Assembly: GCA_023392615.1 (NCBI GenBank)
Contig: JAEVYT010000019.1
Coordinates: 1 to 64,000 of the forward strand
DNA: 64,000 bases
Direction: 5' to 3'
Origin: Bacillota bacterium
GTDB taxonomy: Bacteria > Bacillota > Clostridia > Lachnospirales > Lachnospiraceae
The position numbers were made by a program, and so were the translations under genes. Positions 53,254-62,094 of this stretch are shown here, in pieces; within the stretch, counting starts at the first letter, position 1, and each line of letters starts with the position of its first letter. The notes beneath the pieces are model-generated. The model did no database searches and was not told the DNA's origin. It worked only from the letters and a program-made list of their open reading frames with translations.

Positions 53254-54732
53254 ATGGATAACCGTTATTCAATTTCTGAATATCCGGATACCGCTGCCAT
53301 TACGAAGCAGCTCGACGAACTGATTCAAAAACCGATATATACAATCAAGCCGGATTCTTTAAAAAATTACATAACAGAGTATTATGATAAGAAATGTGCT
53401 AAATCTAAGGCAATGATCGAAGAGGCTAAGCAACTGATCCCTGGTGGCGTACAACATAACCTTGCCTTTAATCATCCTTTCCCTCTTGTTTTTACGAAAG
53501 CTGAGGGCGCTTACCTGTACGATATAGACGGTAATCGTTATTATGACTTCCTTCAGGCTGGAGGTCCTACCGTTATCGGAAGTAATCCGATTGAGGTTCG
53601 TAAAGAAGTTATCGATTTATTAAATGACTGTGGTCCTTCCACTGGTCTGTTCCATGAATTTGAATATAAGTTAGCTAAGAAAATAGCAGATAATTTTAAA
53701 TCCGTTGAGATGTTCCGTATGTTAGGTTCCGGTACCGAAGCGTGTATGGCTGCAATTCGTGTAGCTCGTCTCGCAACTAAGAAGAAAAACATACTTAAAA
53801 TGGGTGGTGCTTACCATGGCTGGAGTGACCAGCTAGCCTTTGGTATCCGTATTCCAGGTTCCAAATGGACCCAGGCTCATGGCGTTCCTCATTTTAATTT
53901 TAAGAAAACACAGGAGTTCTTCCCAAATGATCTGAAAGATCTAGAAAGAAAACTCAGACGCAATCAATTACGTGGTGGAACCGCAGCCGTTATGCTGGAG
54001 CCACTTGGTCCTGAGAGCGGAACCAGACCTGTAGACAAGGATTTCTGTAAGGGCGTTGAGGCTCTCTGCCGCAAATACGGTGCCTTATTGATCTTTGATG
54101 AAGTAGTAACTGCCTTCCGTATCGGCATGGCAGGAGCTCAGGGTTACTTTGGTATCGAACCGGATCTTACCGTATTCGGTAAAGTCGTAGCTGGTGGATA
54201 TCCGGGCGCAGGCGGTCTTGGCGGCAAGAAGGAATATATGAAATATCTTGCAGCCGGCATCCAAACCGGTGACAAATATAAAAGAGCTTTAATCGGCGGC
54301 ACCATGGCAGCGAATCCGCTCAGCTGTGTAGCAGGTTATTATACCCTCTGTGAGATAGAGAGAATTGATGCTGCAAGAAAATCCGGTGAAATGGGTGATC
54401 GCCTTACAAAGGGATTGCAGGAATTAATTAAGAAATACAACTTGCCGTTTGTTGCATTTAATCAAGGCTCCATCTGCCACCTTGAGACAGTGGGAACGAT
54501 GCATTATGCAATCAACTGGAGTAAACCATGGCAAATTCCTGCTGTATTAAAAGCAACCTCTATTCGTAAAAAAGAAATGGAACATATGGGTGCAGCATAT
54601 ATGGCGGAAGGAATTGTTACCTTAGCAGGTAGCCGTCTCTATACCAGCGCAGCCTATACTGAAGAAATGATAGACGATGTTTTAGCGCGTTTTGAGCGTG
54701 TATTCGCTAATGTAGGAGTACTACAGCAGTAA
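53254..54732 (+). CDS. Class III aminotransferase (glutamate-1-semialdehyde aminomutase-like)
   Basis: 492 residues. The PLP fold is clear: LFHEFEYKLAKKIADNFKSV, RMLGSGTEACMAAIRVAR (phosphate loop), GGAYHGWSD (ring stacking), LLIFDEVVTAFR (Asp to PLP nitrogen) and LTVFGKVVAGGYPGAG (Schiff-base Lys). It is about 60 residues longer than HemL and the N-terminus has an added segment; no other heme genes are present, so a catabolic aminotransferase or aminomutase is more likely than HemL. RBS GAGGAGGG precedes ATG 53254. It is the first gene of the TetR-controlled rightward set. Confidence 0.87.
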   Translation: MDNRYSISEYPDTAAITKQLDELIQKPIYTIKPDSLKNYITEYYDKKCAKSKAMIEEAKQLIPGGVQHNLAFNHPFPLVFTKAEGAYLYDIDGNRYYDFLQAGGPTVIGSNPIEVRKEVIDLLNDCGPSTGLFHEFEYKLAKKIADNFKSVEMFRMLGSGTEACMAAIRVARLATKKKNILKMGGAYHGWSDQLAFGIRIPGSKWTQAHGVPHFNFKKTQEFFPNDLKDLERKLRRNQLRGGTAAVMLEPLGPESGTRPVDKDFCKGVEALCRKYGALLIFDEVVTAFRIGMAGAQGYFGIEPDLTVFGKVVAGGYPGAGGLGGKKEYMKYLAAGIQTGDKYKRALIGGTMAANPLSCVAGYYTLCEIERIDAARKSGEMGDRLTKGLQELIKKYNLPFVAFNQGSICHLETVGTMHYAINWSKPWQIPAVLKATSIRKKEMEHMGAAYMAEGIVTLAGSRLYTSAAYTEEMIDDVLARFERVFANVGVLQQ

Positions 54733-54863
54733 AAATAATCACCTATAATTATAAGTATCAAACAACAGTTTTACTTTTTCATATTACCGTACTGAGAAGT
54801 TTGTGTTATAAGCAGATTCATAATAGAAAAATGTATTAATGTAATTTATATAATATCCCTCAC

Positions 54864-54914
54864 GCAGCTTTGACCTAAAAACTCAAAGCTGCAGGTTATG
54901 TTGAAAGGCATGGT
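54864..54914 (+). promoter_or_regulatory. Hairpin leader before the aldolase gene, shared with splB
   Basis: GCAGCTTTGA (54864-54873) pairs perfectly with TCAAAGCTGC (54883-54892). It runs into GCAGGTTATGTTGAAAGGCA (54891-54910), which matches the splB leader. GAAAGG is the probable RBS, 12-13 nt before the ATG in both cases. Confidence 0.6.
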
Positions 54915-54921
54915 AATTAAT

Positions 54922-56130
54922 ATGACAATTTTAGAAGCGAAAGAAACTGTCATCGCAGCCGGAAAAAGGCTGGTAGAATCCGGACTAATCGCTCGAACCT
55001 GGGGCAATGTAAGTTGTCGCATCAGCGATACACATTTTGTAATTACTCCAAGCGGCAGGGATTATATATCCTTAACTCCGGAAGAAATCGTTGAAGTAGC
55101 CATCAGTGATTGTAGCTATAGCGGTAATATAAAACCCTCCTCTGAAAAAGGAGTTCATGCTGAAGTATATAAGCTCCATAGTGATGTTAACTTTGTAATC
55201 CATACCCATCAGGACTATGCTTCGGCGGTGAGTGTCCTAGGACGTGATTCTATACCGGTATCTAAGGATTTCTCATCCCTTCAAGGTACGGTTTTATGCG
55301 CAGATTACGGACTTCCCGGTACAAAAAAGCTTCGTAAGGGAGTAGCAAAAGCATTAAATCTCTCCAAAGGTAGCGCTGTTATTATGAAAAACCACGGCGC
55401 ACTATGCTTTAGCAGCGACTATGAATCTACCTTTCGTGTAGCGACTGAATTGGAAGAAGCATGCCAAAACTTTATCCAAGAGGAATACCTACATTCAACC
55501 CCTAAAAACGAGTTTGATCCTGTGGAGCTTGGTAACTTTGCTCTATCACGTTTAGCGAAAAAAAACATTACCACATCGACTAAGTTTTCTTTCTTGCCAT
55601 GTGAAAGTGAACGAACTGAGTATGGTTTTAAGATAGTTCTCAACGATAAAACATATGATATTCATTATGATAAATTCACTGAATTATTCGCATCAGATAA
55701 GGAGTTACTTACAGAAGCTTCGCTCCATAATGAAATCTACAAGAAACATATTGATATTCTCAACATTTATCATAGTGATACCCCTGGAATCGAATGTGTA
55801 TCCGCTTCTGGCTTAACACAGCAACCACTGCTTGATGATTTCGCTCAAATAGCAGGAACCAAAGTTCATAATACTCCAATGGAACCTGAGGCTGTATCAA
55901 AAGCTCTACACAAAGCTTCCGCTGTATTTCTTCACAATAACGGAGCACTTTGCTGTGCTGCTACAAGAGAAGATGCGCAAGCAGTTGCAATCGTAACCGA
56001 AAAAAACTGCAACGCCTTGATTAGCGCGGCATTATTTGGTAAAGTAAAGTATATTAATCCCTTGGAAAGCAAACTGATGAGGTTTGTTTATCTCAAAAAA
56101 TATTCAAAACAGGCTAATCATAAATCGTGA
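54922..56130 (+). CDS. Tandem class II aldolase/adducin-domain protein
   Basis: 402 residues. The first aldolase II domain (1-190) is complete: ARTWGNVSCRI (phosphate loop), SSEKGVHAEVYKLHSD (catalytic Glu), VIHTHQDYAS (zinc HxH) and IMKNHGALCFS (third His region). A second half (about 225-400) repeats the fold with HNNGALCCAATRED but lacks the HxH pair, so it is likely inactive or regulatory. Class II aldolases cleave phosphorylated sugars such as fuculose-1-phosphate. The frame opens at ATG 54898; ATG 54922 fits the domain start. The FGGY kinase nearby could supply a phosphorylated substrate. Confidence 0.83.
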   Translation: MTILEAKETVIAAGKRLVESGLIARTWGNVSCRISDTHFVITPSGRDYISLTPEEIVEVAISDCSYSGNIKPSSEKGVHAEVYKLHSDVNFVIHTHQDYASAVSVLGRDSIPVSKDFSSLQGTVLCADYGLPGTKKLRKGVAKALNLSKGSAVIMKNHGALCFSSDYESTFRVATELEEACQNFIQEEYLHSTPKNEFDPVELGNFALSRLAKKNITTSTKFSFLPCESERTEYGFKIVLNDKTYDIHYDKFTELFASDKELLTEASLHNEIYKKHIDILNIYHSDTPGIECVSASGLTQQPLLDDFAQIAGTKVHNTPMEPEAVSKALHKASAVFLHNNGALCCAATREDAQAVAIVTEKNCNALISAALFGKVKYINPLESKLMRFVYLKKYSKQANHKS

Positions 56131-56228
56131 CGACTTTCCTTCCGGGATTTCAAAATATTTATACCGGTTTATGATATAGATATCATACTTCCGGTTAAGA
56201 TGCTTATTGCATAGGATTGGAGGAACAT

Positions 56229-57434
56229 ATGTCAAAAGAAAATGGTTTATCGAGATATCGCTTTGTGATACTACTTGCGATAATACCAAGTATCATATCC
56301 ACTGAGATGATGTGGCTTACCCTCGCACCGATTTCAAGTATTGCTGAGAAGCACTATGGGGTCAGCAGCTTGAGTATCGCCATGTTTTCCATGAGCTACA
56401 TGATTATGTATATTCTATTTTCCATCCCCGCTTCCTGGACAGTGGATAAATTCGGCTATCGCTTTTCACTAATTGTCGGAGTGTTAATTACCGCCGTATT
56501 TGGCTTTGCACGAGTCATTTTTGCCGACAACTTTACGATAGTTTTGATAGCTCAATTCATTATTGCAATCGGTCAGCCATTCTTACTGAATATCTCCACC
56601 AAGGTTCCCGCGAACTGGTTCCCTATCTCGGAACGTGCCACCGCAGGCGGCATCCTGACTATGGCTCAATATATCGGCTTTGCGGTACCCATGCTACTCG
56701 CACCGATGATTGCAGACAAATCAGGTATTAAAGATGTATATCTGGTTTTTGCCATCATCGCTACAATCTCTGCTGTAATTGCAATTGTTTTCACCAGAGA
56801 AAAGCCGGCAGTTGCACCTCCCGGCCCCAGTGCGGAAAAAGAAGAAATCTCTATTAAATCCATACATAAATTATTTAAGAATAAAAAGTTTATCAAAGTA
56901 TTACTAATATGCTTTATATCCATCGGAATATTTAACACATTGCTCACTCTACTAGAGTCTATTCTTATACCGAGGGGAATCACTTCTGCTCAAGCCGGAG
57001 TAATCGGTACGGTGTTTGTATTGGCAGGAATTGTAGGCGCAGTGGTATTACCAATAATCTCTGATAGCTTACACAAGAGAACGATATTTTTTGTTGGAAA
57101 TGTTGCTCTGCTGATTCCGATTTATCTAGCATTTACCTTTGTTTCAAGCTACTTAATGTTAAATATATTGGCCGGAGCAGCCGGATTTTTAACGATGGGA
57201 GTAGCGCCAATATTATTCCAGCATGGTACCGAAGTGGCATACCCTCTTCCCGAGGGCACCTCACTCGGTGTAATCCTCTTAATGGGTCAGATATCAGGTG
57301 CATTATTCGTTTACCTCTTTGATGTAGCACAAGGTATCTCGGGACACATTGAACTCCCCATGCTATGCATCGTAGTTCTTACCATCATCGAACTACCGAT
57401 TGCACTCAAAATGCAAGAATCGAAATTAATATAG
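56229..57434 (+). CDS. MFS transporter (FLVCR-like)
   Basis: 401 residues with twelve predicted helices. The loop 2-3 MFS motif reads WTVDKFGYRFSL. STKVPANWFPISERATAGG and LTMAQYIGFAVPM resemble the FLVCR/heme-choline-type subfamily. A basic and acidic loop (about 190-215) splits the two halves. RBS TTGGAGGAAC overlaps an in-frame TTG; ATG 56229 is used. It is the third gene of the TetR-linked rightward set and likely imports or exports the pathway substrate. A terminator follows. Confidence 0.88.
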   Translation: MSKENGLSRYRFVILLAIIPSIISTEMMWLTLAPISSIAEKHYGVSSLSIAMFSMSYMIMYILFSIPASWTVDKFGYRFSLIVGVLITAVFGFARVIFADNFTIVLIAQFIIAIGQPFLLNISTKVPANWFPISERATAGGILTMAQYIGFAVPMLLAPMIADKSGIKDVYLVFAIIATISAVIAIVFTREKPAVAPPGPSAEKEEISIKSIHKLFKNKKFIKVLLICFISIGIFNTLLTLLESILIPRGITSAQAGVIGTVFVLAGIVGAVVLPIISDSLHKRTIFFVGNVALLIPIYLAFTFVSSYLMLNILAGAAGFLTMGVAPILFQHGTEVAYPLPEGTSLGVILLMGQISGALFVYLFDVAQGISGHIELPMLCIVVLTIIELPIALKMQESKLI

Positions 57435-57442
57435 TCCCCCTT

Positions 57443-57479
57443 AGAGCTGAACAACCTAGTTGTTCGGCTCTATATTTTT
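57443..57479. terminator. Terminator between MFS and GNAT-fold genes
   Basis: AGAGCTGAACAA (57443-57454) pairs with TTGTTCGGCTCT (57460-57471) with one wobble pair, and ATATTTTT follows. The genes converge here, so it may act in both directions. Confidence 0.85.
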
Positions 57480-57486
57480 AAGGATC

Positions 57487-58611
57487 TTATATAATCGGCT
57501 TGATCCAACAACGCCTGCGTTTATGATTTTCGGTTGTATAGTGTTTCCATAATGCTTGAACCTGATGGTTGGTTTCTAATTCCGGCCCTGTCTCAGCATG
57601 CTTTATTCCGTTCTTCGCTGCGGTCATCGTCATAGAATTCATAAGCACCGCAGTAAGTCCTTTGTTCTGCATATCAGGGGTTACCCCTACCAGATATAGA
57701 TCAAGAACTTCAGCCTTCTGAAATGGTGCCCTTAGGATACGATACCATCCGAATGGGAATAGTCTTCCGTTACATTTTTTAACTGCTTTGTTCATAGAAG
57801 GTGCCGCCAAACCAAAACCGATCAACTTTCCCTCCTGATCTAGTAACAACTTCACATACTCCGGGTTGATTATCATTATAAATTGATTTACATATTTTTT
57901 TATTTGAGCATCGCTTAATCTTACAGTTCCATAGAGCTCAGAGTAACAGGTGTTTAACAAATCCAAAACAGGTCGGATGTAAGTTTTGATTTCTTTACGA
58001 CTCTTCGGCTCTACTAGCGTTATTTTATGTTTTCTCAAAACTGTTTGCGAAAGCTTGTTTAATTTCTCATTTATTATATCAGGCATATAGATACGAAATT
58101 CCAACCAATCCGCATCCTTGATAAATCCCAACTTCTCCATATGTGTAACATAATACGGGAAGTTATAGATTGTAATAAACATACCTTCGGTGTTAAATCC
58201 GTCTACCAACATTCCTTCCTGATCCATATCACAAAACCCGATCGGACCGTGAATTTCACTCAAACCTTCTGCTCGACCCCAATCTTCCACTGCTTTAAAC
58301 AAAGCTGTGGATACTTCAATATCATCGATAAAATCCACTCTTGTGAAACGTATTCTCTTCGTTCCCCATTTTTCATTCGCAGCCCTGCTAATTATTGCGC
58401 CAATTCTCCCTACACATTTTCCCTCTTTAAAGGCCAGGAACTGTTTTGCATCACAATATTCATAGGCAGGATTTTTCTTCGGGTTAAAATTATCCATTTC
58501 ATCCAAAACAATATCCGGAATTGCCTGCGGTACATCCTTATATAAGTCGGTGGGAAATGTTGCAAATAATCTTTTATCTCTTTTGCTTTCTACTTCTTTT
58601 ATCTCAACCAT
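57487..58611 (-). CDS. GNAT-fold family protein of unknown substrate
   Basis: 374 residues. It has two GNAT-like halves. The first holds KQFLAFKEGKCVGRIGAIIS and DFIDDIEVSTALFKAVEDWGR; a central HGPIGFCDMDQEGMLVDGF stretch is a mark of a widespread uncharacterised family. The second holds DLYLVGVTPDMQNKGLTAVLM (acetyl-CoA loop) and HAETGPELETNHQVQALWKH. It is found in many Firmicutes and Bacteroidetes as a hypothetical acetyltransferase. RBS GAGGTG precedes ATG 58611. It is monocistronic. Confidence 0.78.
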   Translation of the reverse strand: MVEIKEVESKRDKRLFATFPTDLYKDVPQAIPDIVLDEMDNFNPKKNPAYEYCDAKQFLAFKEGKCVGRIGAIISRAANEKWGTKRIRFTRVDFIDDIEVSTALFKAVEDWGRAEGLSEIHGPIGFCDMDQEGMLVDGFNTEGMFITIYNFPYYVTHMEKLGFIKDADWLEFRIYMPDIINEKLNKLSQTVLRKHKITLVEPKSRKEIKTYIRPVLDLLNTCYSELYGTVRLSDAQIKKYVNQFIMIINPEYVKLLLDQEGKLIGFGLAAPSMNKAVKKCNGRLFPFGWYRILRAPFQKAEVLDLYLVGVTPDMQNKGLTAVLMNSMTMTAAKNGIKHAETGPELETNHQVQALWKHYTTENHKRRRCWIKPII

Positions 58612-58873
58612 TGTGCACCTCTTTTGAAGTCTTGCGACCTAAGTGAAGAATCAGCTCGTGTTTCTTACTGAACCATCCATCCTTACAATAATTTAATTTA
58701 GGATGTTTTGCAATATATAAAATTTTTATAAACTGATTTTATACAAATTGTATAGAAGATTCTGTGCATTTCTACCAATATATTAATCTATCAAAACTTA
58801 TTAAGCATTGGTAGCTACTTATACTGGATTACATAATCATGAATATTGTTTTTATCGCATATAACTCAAATAT

Positions 58874-58890
58874 AACCTTGTACCAAGGTT
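58874..58890. promoter_or_regulatory. 17-bp perfect palindrome in a divergent gap
   Basis: AACCTTG-TAC-CAAGGTT is symmetric and lies between the divergent GNAT-fold gene and the phosphofructokinase gene. It could be an operator. The rest of the 513-nt gap 58612-59124 is AT-rich with no clear promoter or RNA. Confidence 0.4.
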
Positions 58891-59124
58891 ATTATTTACA
58901 TATTTTTACTTTTCTGATAAAATAAAAATTAACTAACTGAATACATTTTCTTGGACTAACTAAGTACAACTGGTCACAAATTTACGAAAGATAGTTTAAG
59001 CAGGCATTTTCTAGGCTATACGTGTCTGATATACAGAAAAATACCACTTAGAACATATCACTAAGTATACGGAGGAAGAATCTTATTCTACATGAAATGA
59101 AAAGTAAAGGAGTGAAACAATTGT

Positions 59125-60342
59125 ATGGTACTTGAAGGAAAAGTAGTAGTAGCACAGGGCGGCGGACCAACCGCTGTTATTAATCAGTCGTTAGTTGGAG
59201 CTGTATTAGAATCGAGAAAGTTTCCACAAATCACAAAAGTGTATGGTGCAGTAAACGGAGTAACCGGTATTATTAATGAAGATTTCCTTGACCTGACCCA
59301 AGAGACAACTCACAATCTTGAACAGGTAGCGATAACTCCATCCTCCGCTCTGTTTTCTACAAGAGACAAGCCGGACAATGCATACTGCAAAGAGATTTTT
59401 AATGTATTCAAAGCCCATGGCGTAAGATATTTCTTCTACATAGGAGGAAATGATTCGGCCGATACGGTACGCATCGTTAATGAGCAAGCAGAATCCTCAG
59501 GATATGAGTTTAGAGCGATCCATATTCCCAAGACCATTGATAACGACCTTATGATCAATGATCATACACCCGGATTCCCTTCCGCAGCCAAGTTTGTGGC
59601 TCAAACATTCATTGGATTAAACCTTGATAATAGAGCCCTACCTGGAGTTCACATCGGCGTAGTTATGGGTCGCCATGCCGGCTTCCTAACTGCTGCCTCA
59701 TCAATGGCACAAAAATATCCCGATGATGGCCCACATTTGGTTTATCTTCCGGAGAGACACTTTAGTGTGGATCAATTTTTATTGGATGTAAAAGAAGTAT
59801 ATAATAAATATGGCCGTTGTATTATCGCAGTATCAGAGGGTATTACGGACGAGAACGGAGTTCCAATTGTAACCAAACTGGTGAAGAATGAAACGGATGC
59901 TCATGGAAATGTACAATTATCCGGAACCGGAGCGCTTGGCGATCTTCTCTCTCAGGAAATCAAAACAAAACTAGGAATCACCCGTGTTCGTTCCGATACT
60001 TTGGGTTATCTACAGCGTTCTTTTATGGGTTGTGTTTCACAGGTTGATCAGCATGAAGCCAGAGAGGTAGGGGAAAAGGCTGCACAATTTGCCATCTGGC
60101 ACAATATTGATGGTTCCATTACAATCCATCGTACGGGTTATTACTCCGTTGATTATAAGATGACTGATCTTCATAAAGTAGCGGGCAAAACCAAGGTTAT
60201 GCCCGATGATTTTATCAATGCAAAAGGAAATAATGTGACCGATCATTTTAAATATTATCTACAACCGCTACTTGGGTTTGATATGCCGGAAGCAAGCATG
60301 TTAAGAGCTCCGAGAGCAGAGAAATTGTTACATAGACTATAA
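59125..60342 (+). CDS. 6-phosphofructokinase, pyrophosphate-type
   Basis: 405 residues. It phosphorylates fructose-6-phosphate in glycolysis. Motifs: AQGGGPTAVINQSLVG, FFYIGGNDSADT, HIPKTIDNDL, GVVMGRHAGFLTAAS and RVRSDTLGYLQRS. The Asp in GGNDS and the Lys in PKTIDND are the two residues that mark PPi-using enzymes, where ATP-using ones have Gly. PPi use is thus inferred. RBS AAGGAG is 12 nt before ATG 59125. It saves ATP in fermentative Clostridia. It is followed directly by a long hairpin. Confidence 0.92.
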   Translation: MVLEGKVVVAQGGGPTAVINQSLVGAVLESRKFPQITKVYGAVNGVTGIINEDFLDLTQETTHNLEQVAITPSSALFSTRDKPDNAYCKEIFNVFKAHGVRYFFYIGGNDSADTVRIVNEQAESSGYEFRAIHIPKTIDNDLMINDHTPGFPSAAKFVAQTFIGLNLDNRALPGVHIGVVMGRHAGFLTAASSMAQKYPDDGPHLVYLPERHFSVDQFLLDVKEVYNKYGRCIIAVSEGITDENGVPIVTKLVKNETDAHGNVQLSGTGALGDLLSQEIKTKLGITRVRSDTLGYLQRSFMGCVSQVDQHEAREVGEKAAQFAIWHNIDGSITIHRTGYYSVDYKMTDLHKVAGKTKVMPDDFINAKGNNVTDHFKYYLQPLLGFDMPEASMLRAPRAEKLLHRL

Positions 60343-60515
60343 AAACACAAAATGAACTAATACTGTTCTCTTTTAAGCAAATAAAAACCATATGATAAGT
60401 ATTGTTCCACTCTCACCCAAATTTGAAAAATCGCTACCTTATGCTATGTCATAGCAGATATTTCAAATTTGCATTTGATGATGGAGCAAGCTTATTATAT
60501 GGCATTTTGTTTTTC
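60341..60515. repeat. 175-nt multi-helix hairpin abutting the phosphofructokinase stop
   Basis: Nested helices share one axis: AAAAACACAAAATG with CATTTTGTTTTT (ends), CCATATGATAAG (60388-60399) with CTTATTATATGG (60491-60502), TTGTTCCA (60402-60409) with TGGAGCAA (60482-60489), CAAATTTGAAA (60418-60428) with TTTCAAATTTG (60461-60471), and TGCTAT with ATAGCA (60442-60456). The T-rich right end could terminate transcription; it could also be a small mobile element or stable RNA. Confidence 0.7.
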
Positions 60516-60623
60516 AATATGATATCAAAAAAGAAGATGGTACATAATATCCGTACTGTGTAAGGAAAGATCAGATCTCTCACTTACAACTTGACTAATA
60601 TTTTGCAACATCCTCTTTTCAAA

Positions 60624-60701
60624 TTACTTTTTCTTAGTTGTCCCAGCTGCTGAACCTCCGCCTTTTTTCTTTGGTGCTTTTTTTGGATTCTTGTCGCCCA
60701 T
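60624..60701 (-). CDS. 25-residue basic peptide
   Basis: The frame MGDKNPKKAPKKKGGGSA... ends in GTTKKK and has GGGCGGTGA as RBS before ATG 60701. Short lysine-rich peptides starting MGDKxPK are common in Firmicutes and often missed. Function is unknown; nucleic-acid or ribosome binding is possible from its charge. It lies between the large hairpin and the DUF503 gene, 70 nt past the DUF503 stop on the same strand. Confidence 0.6.
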   Translation of the reverse strand: MGDKNPKKAPKKKGGGSAAGTTKKK

Positions 60702-60770
60702 CTGAAATCACCGCCCTCTTAATATCGATAGTTTCATTTTATCGACTTTTCCATATAATGTCAATTTGTA

Positions 60771-61055
60771 CTATATTACAAATTCTCTCTCAATATTCAC
60801 TATTTCGCCCTCGGTATTACTTTCGATATAATTAATTACGTTATCAATTACACTATCTGCTTGTGCATGGTCTGTGGTTACTGCTGCAAAACCAAGTACC
60901 AGGATTTGATGGATATCCTGCTCCTCCACTTCAGCTATTGATACATTGAAATGATTTTTTACCTTAGCGCACAGGCTTTTCACTACCATACGCTTTTCTT
61001 TGAGTGAATGCACCCAAGGAAGATGAATCTTAACTGAAGCGGTTCCTACTGTCAT
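60771..61055 (-). CDS. DUF503 family protein (YlxP-like)
   Basis: 94 residues. The family pattern is clear: VKIHLPWVHSLKEKRMVVKS at the N-terminus and VSIAEVEEQDIHQILVLGFAAVTTD in the middle. YlxP is a small ribosome-linked protein encoded beside infB/rbfA in B. subtilis, related to RbfA in fold; the present copy is apart from that cluster. The frame opens at ATG 61067, but GGAGG there is the RBS for ATG 61055. It probably shares a transcript with the basic peptide downstream. Confidence 0.85.
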   Translation of the reverse strand: MTVGTASVKIHLPWVHSLKEKRMVVKSLCAKVKNHFNVSIAEVEEQDIHQILVLGFAAVTTDHAQADSVIDNVINYIESNTEGEIVNIEREFVI

Positions 61056-61294
61056 AATATCCTCCATTTGATAAAGGTATAAATATTTGCCGTTCTATAC
61101 TTTCCCAATTTTGATGATAAAGTTGTATCGATATTATTATGCCAAAACTTTTACTTATTATAAGACTGCATCGATATAGGTATTTTAATTAATATTGTTT
61201 ATAATACTGTATTAACAAGCTCATCGGATCACTTTTTTTGATTACAAAGCAATATTGATTAGTAACGAAATACGCCATGGTATAACATTATCGT

Positions 61295-62032
61295 CTAATA
61301 CGTAATGCCTTCTAAAAACAGTCCACAGGCATCTGCGAGATCACCTGCCATCCCCCTTTGCTTCGCTTCCATGGCGAGAGGAATAATGCTACTATTCTTC
61401 TTACCAATCCCTACATCAATTAATGCCCCCACCATCCACCGAACCATATTATATAAGAATCCGTCACCACATATCCGGATATCAATAAAACCGTCTTTTT
61501 CCGTGATATCAATGCTGTGAATAGTACGAACCATCGATTTTTTCTTGGATTTGGCATTGGAGAAGGAGGTAAAATCATGTTCTCCCAGAAAATAGGTACC
61601 AGCCTCCTTCATGGCTTCCACATTCAATATATCCACAACGTGCATGGAATATTTGCGTGCAAATGGATGACTGTACTCCTTATTCCATATCCGATATAAA
61701 TACGTCTTTTTCTTACAATGATACCTTGAATGGAAGATCTCGGGTACCTGTTCCACATGAGTAATACTGATATCCTCGGGCAAATAGTGGTTGAGATATT
61801 TCCCTAGCGAGTCAGGCTCTAGTTCAGCTGGACATTTAAAATTCGCAACCTGACCCAGAGCATGTACACCTGCATCAGTTCTGCTGCATCCTGTAATCTC
61901 TATCTCCGTACCGATCATTCTGGTAAGCACCTGTTCTATCTTATCCTGTATGGTATTTTCACCATTACCTAGACGCTGCCAACCTTTATAACGGCTTCCA
62001 TCATACTGGATTGTTATCTTGTAATTATTCAT
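61295..62032 (-). CDS. truA: tRNA pseudouridine(38-40) synthase
   Basis: 245 residues. It makes pseudouridine at positions 38-40 of tRNA anticodon arms. The catalytic Asp is in CSRTDAGVHALGQVANF; other motifs are IQYDGSRYKGWQ at the start, KKKTYLYRIWN, FTSFSNA and GDGFLYNMVRWMVGALIDVG. RBS GGAGGAAGG precedes ATG 62032. It lies 62 nt downstream of the aldo/keto reductase gene. Confidence 0.95.
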   Translation of the reverse strand: MNNYKITIQYDGSRYKGWQRLGNGENTIQDKIEQVLTRMIGTEIEITGCSRTDAGVHALGQVANFKCPAELEPDSLGKYLNHYLPEDISITHVEQVPEIFHSRYHCKKKTYLYRIWNKEYSHPFARKYSMHVVDILNVEAMKEAGTYFLGEHDFTSFSNAKSKKKSMVRTIHSIDITEKDGFIDIRICGDGFLYNMVRWMVGALIDVGIGKKNSSIIPLAMEAKQRGMAGDLADACGLFLEGITY

Positions 62033-62094
62033 CCTTCCTCCATATAACCCGCTAATAATCTATAAATATATATGTACTGTTAGTCCACTTTTTA

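Noticed and set aside
58141..58545. 134-codon ORF on the plus strand
   Set aside because: Antisense to the GNAT-fold gene, with Cys/His/Ile-rich shadow composition and no RBS.
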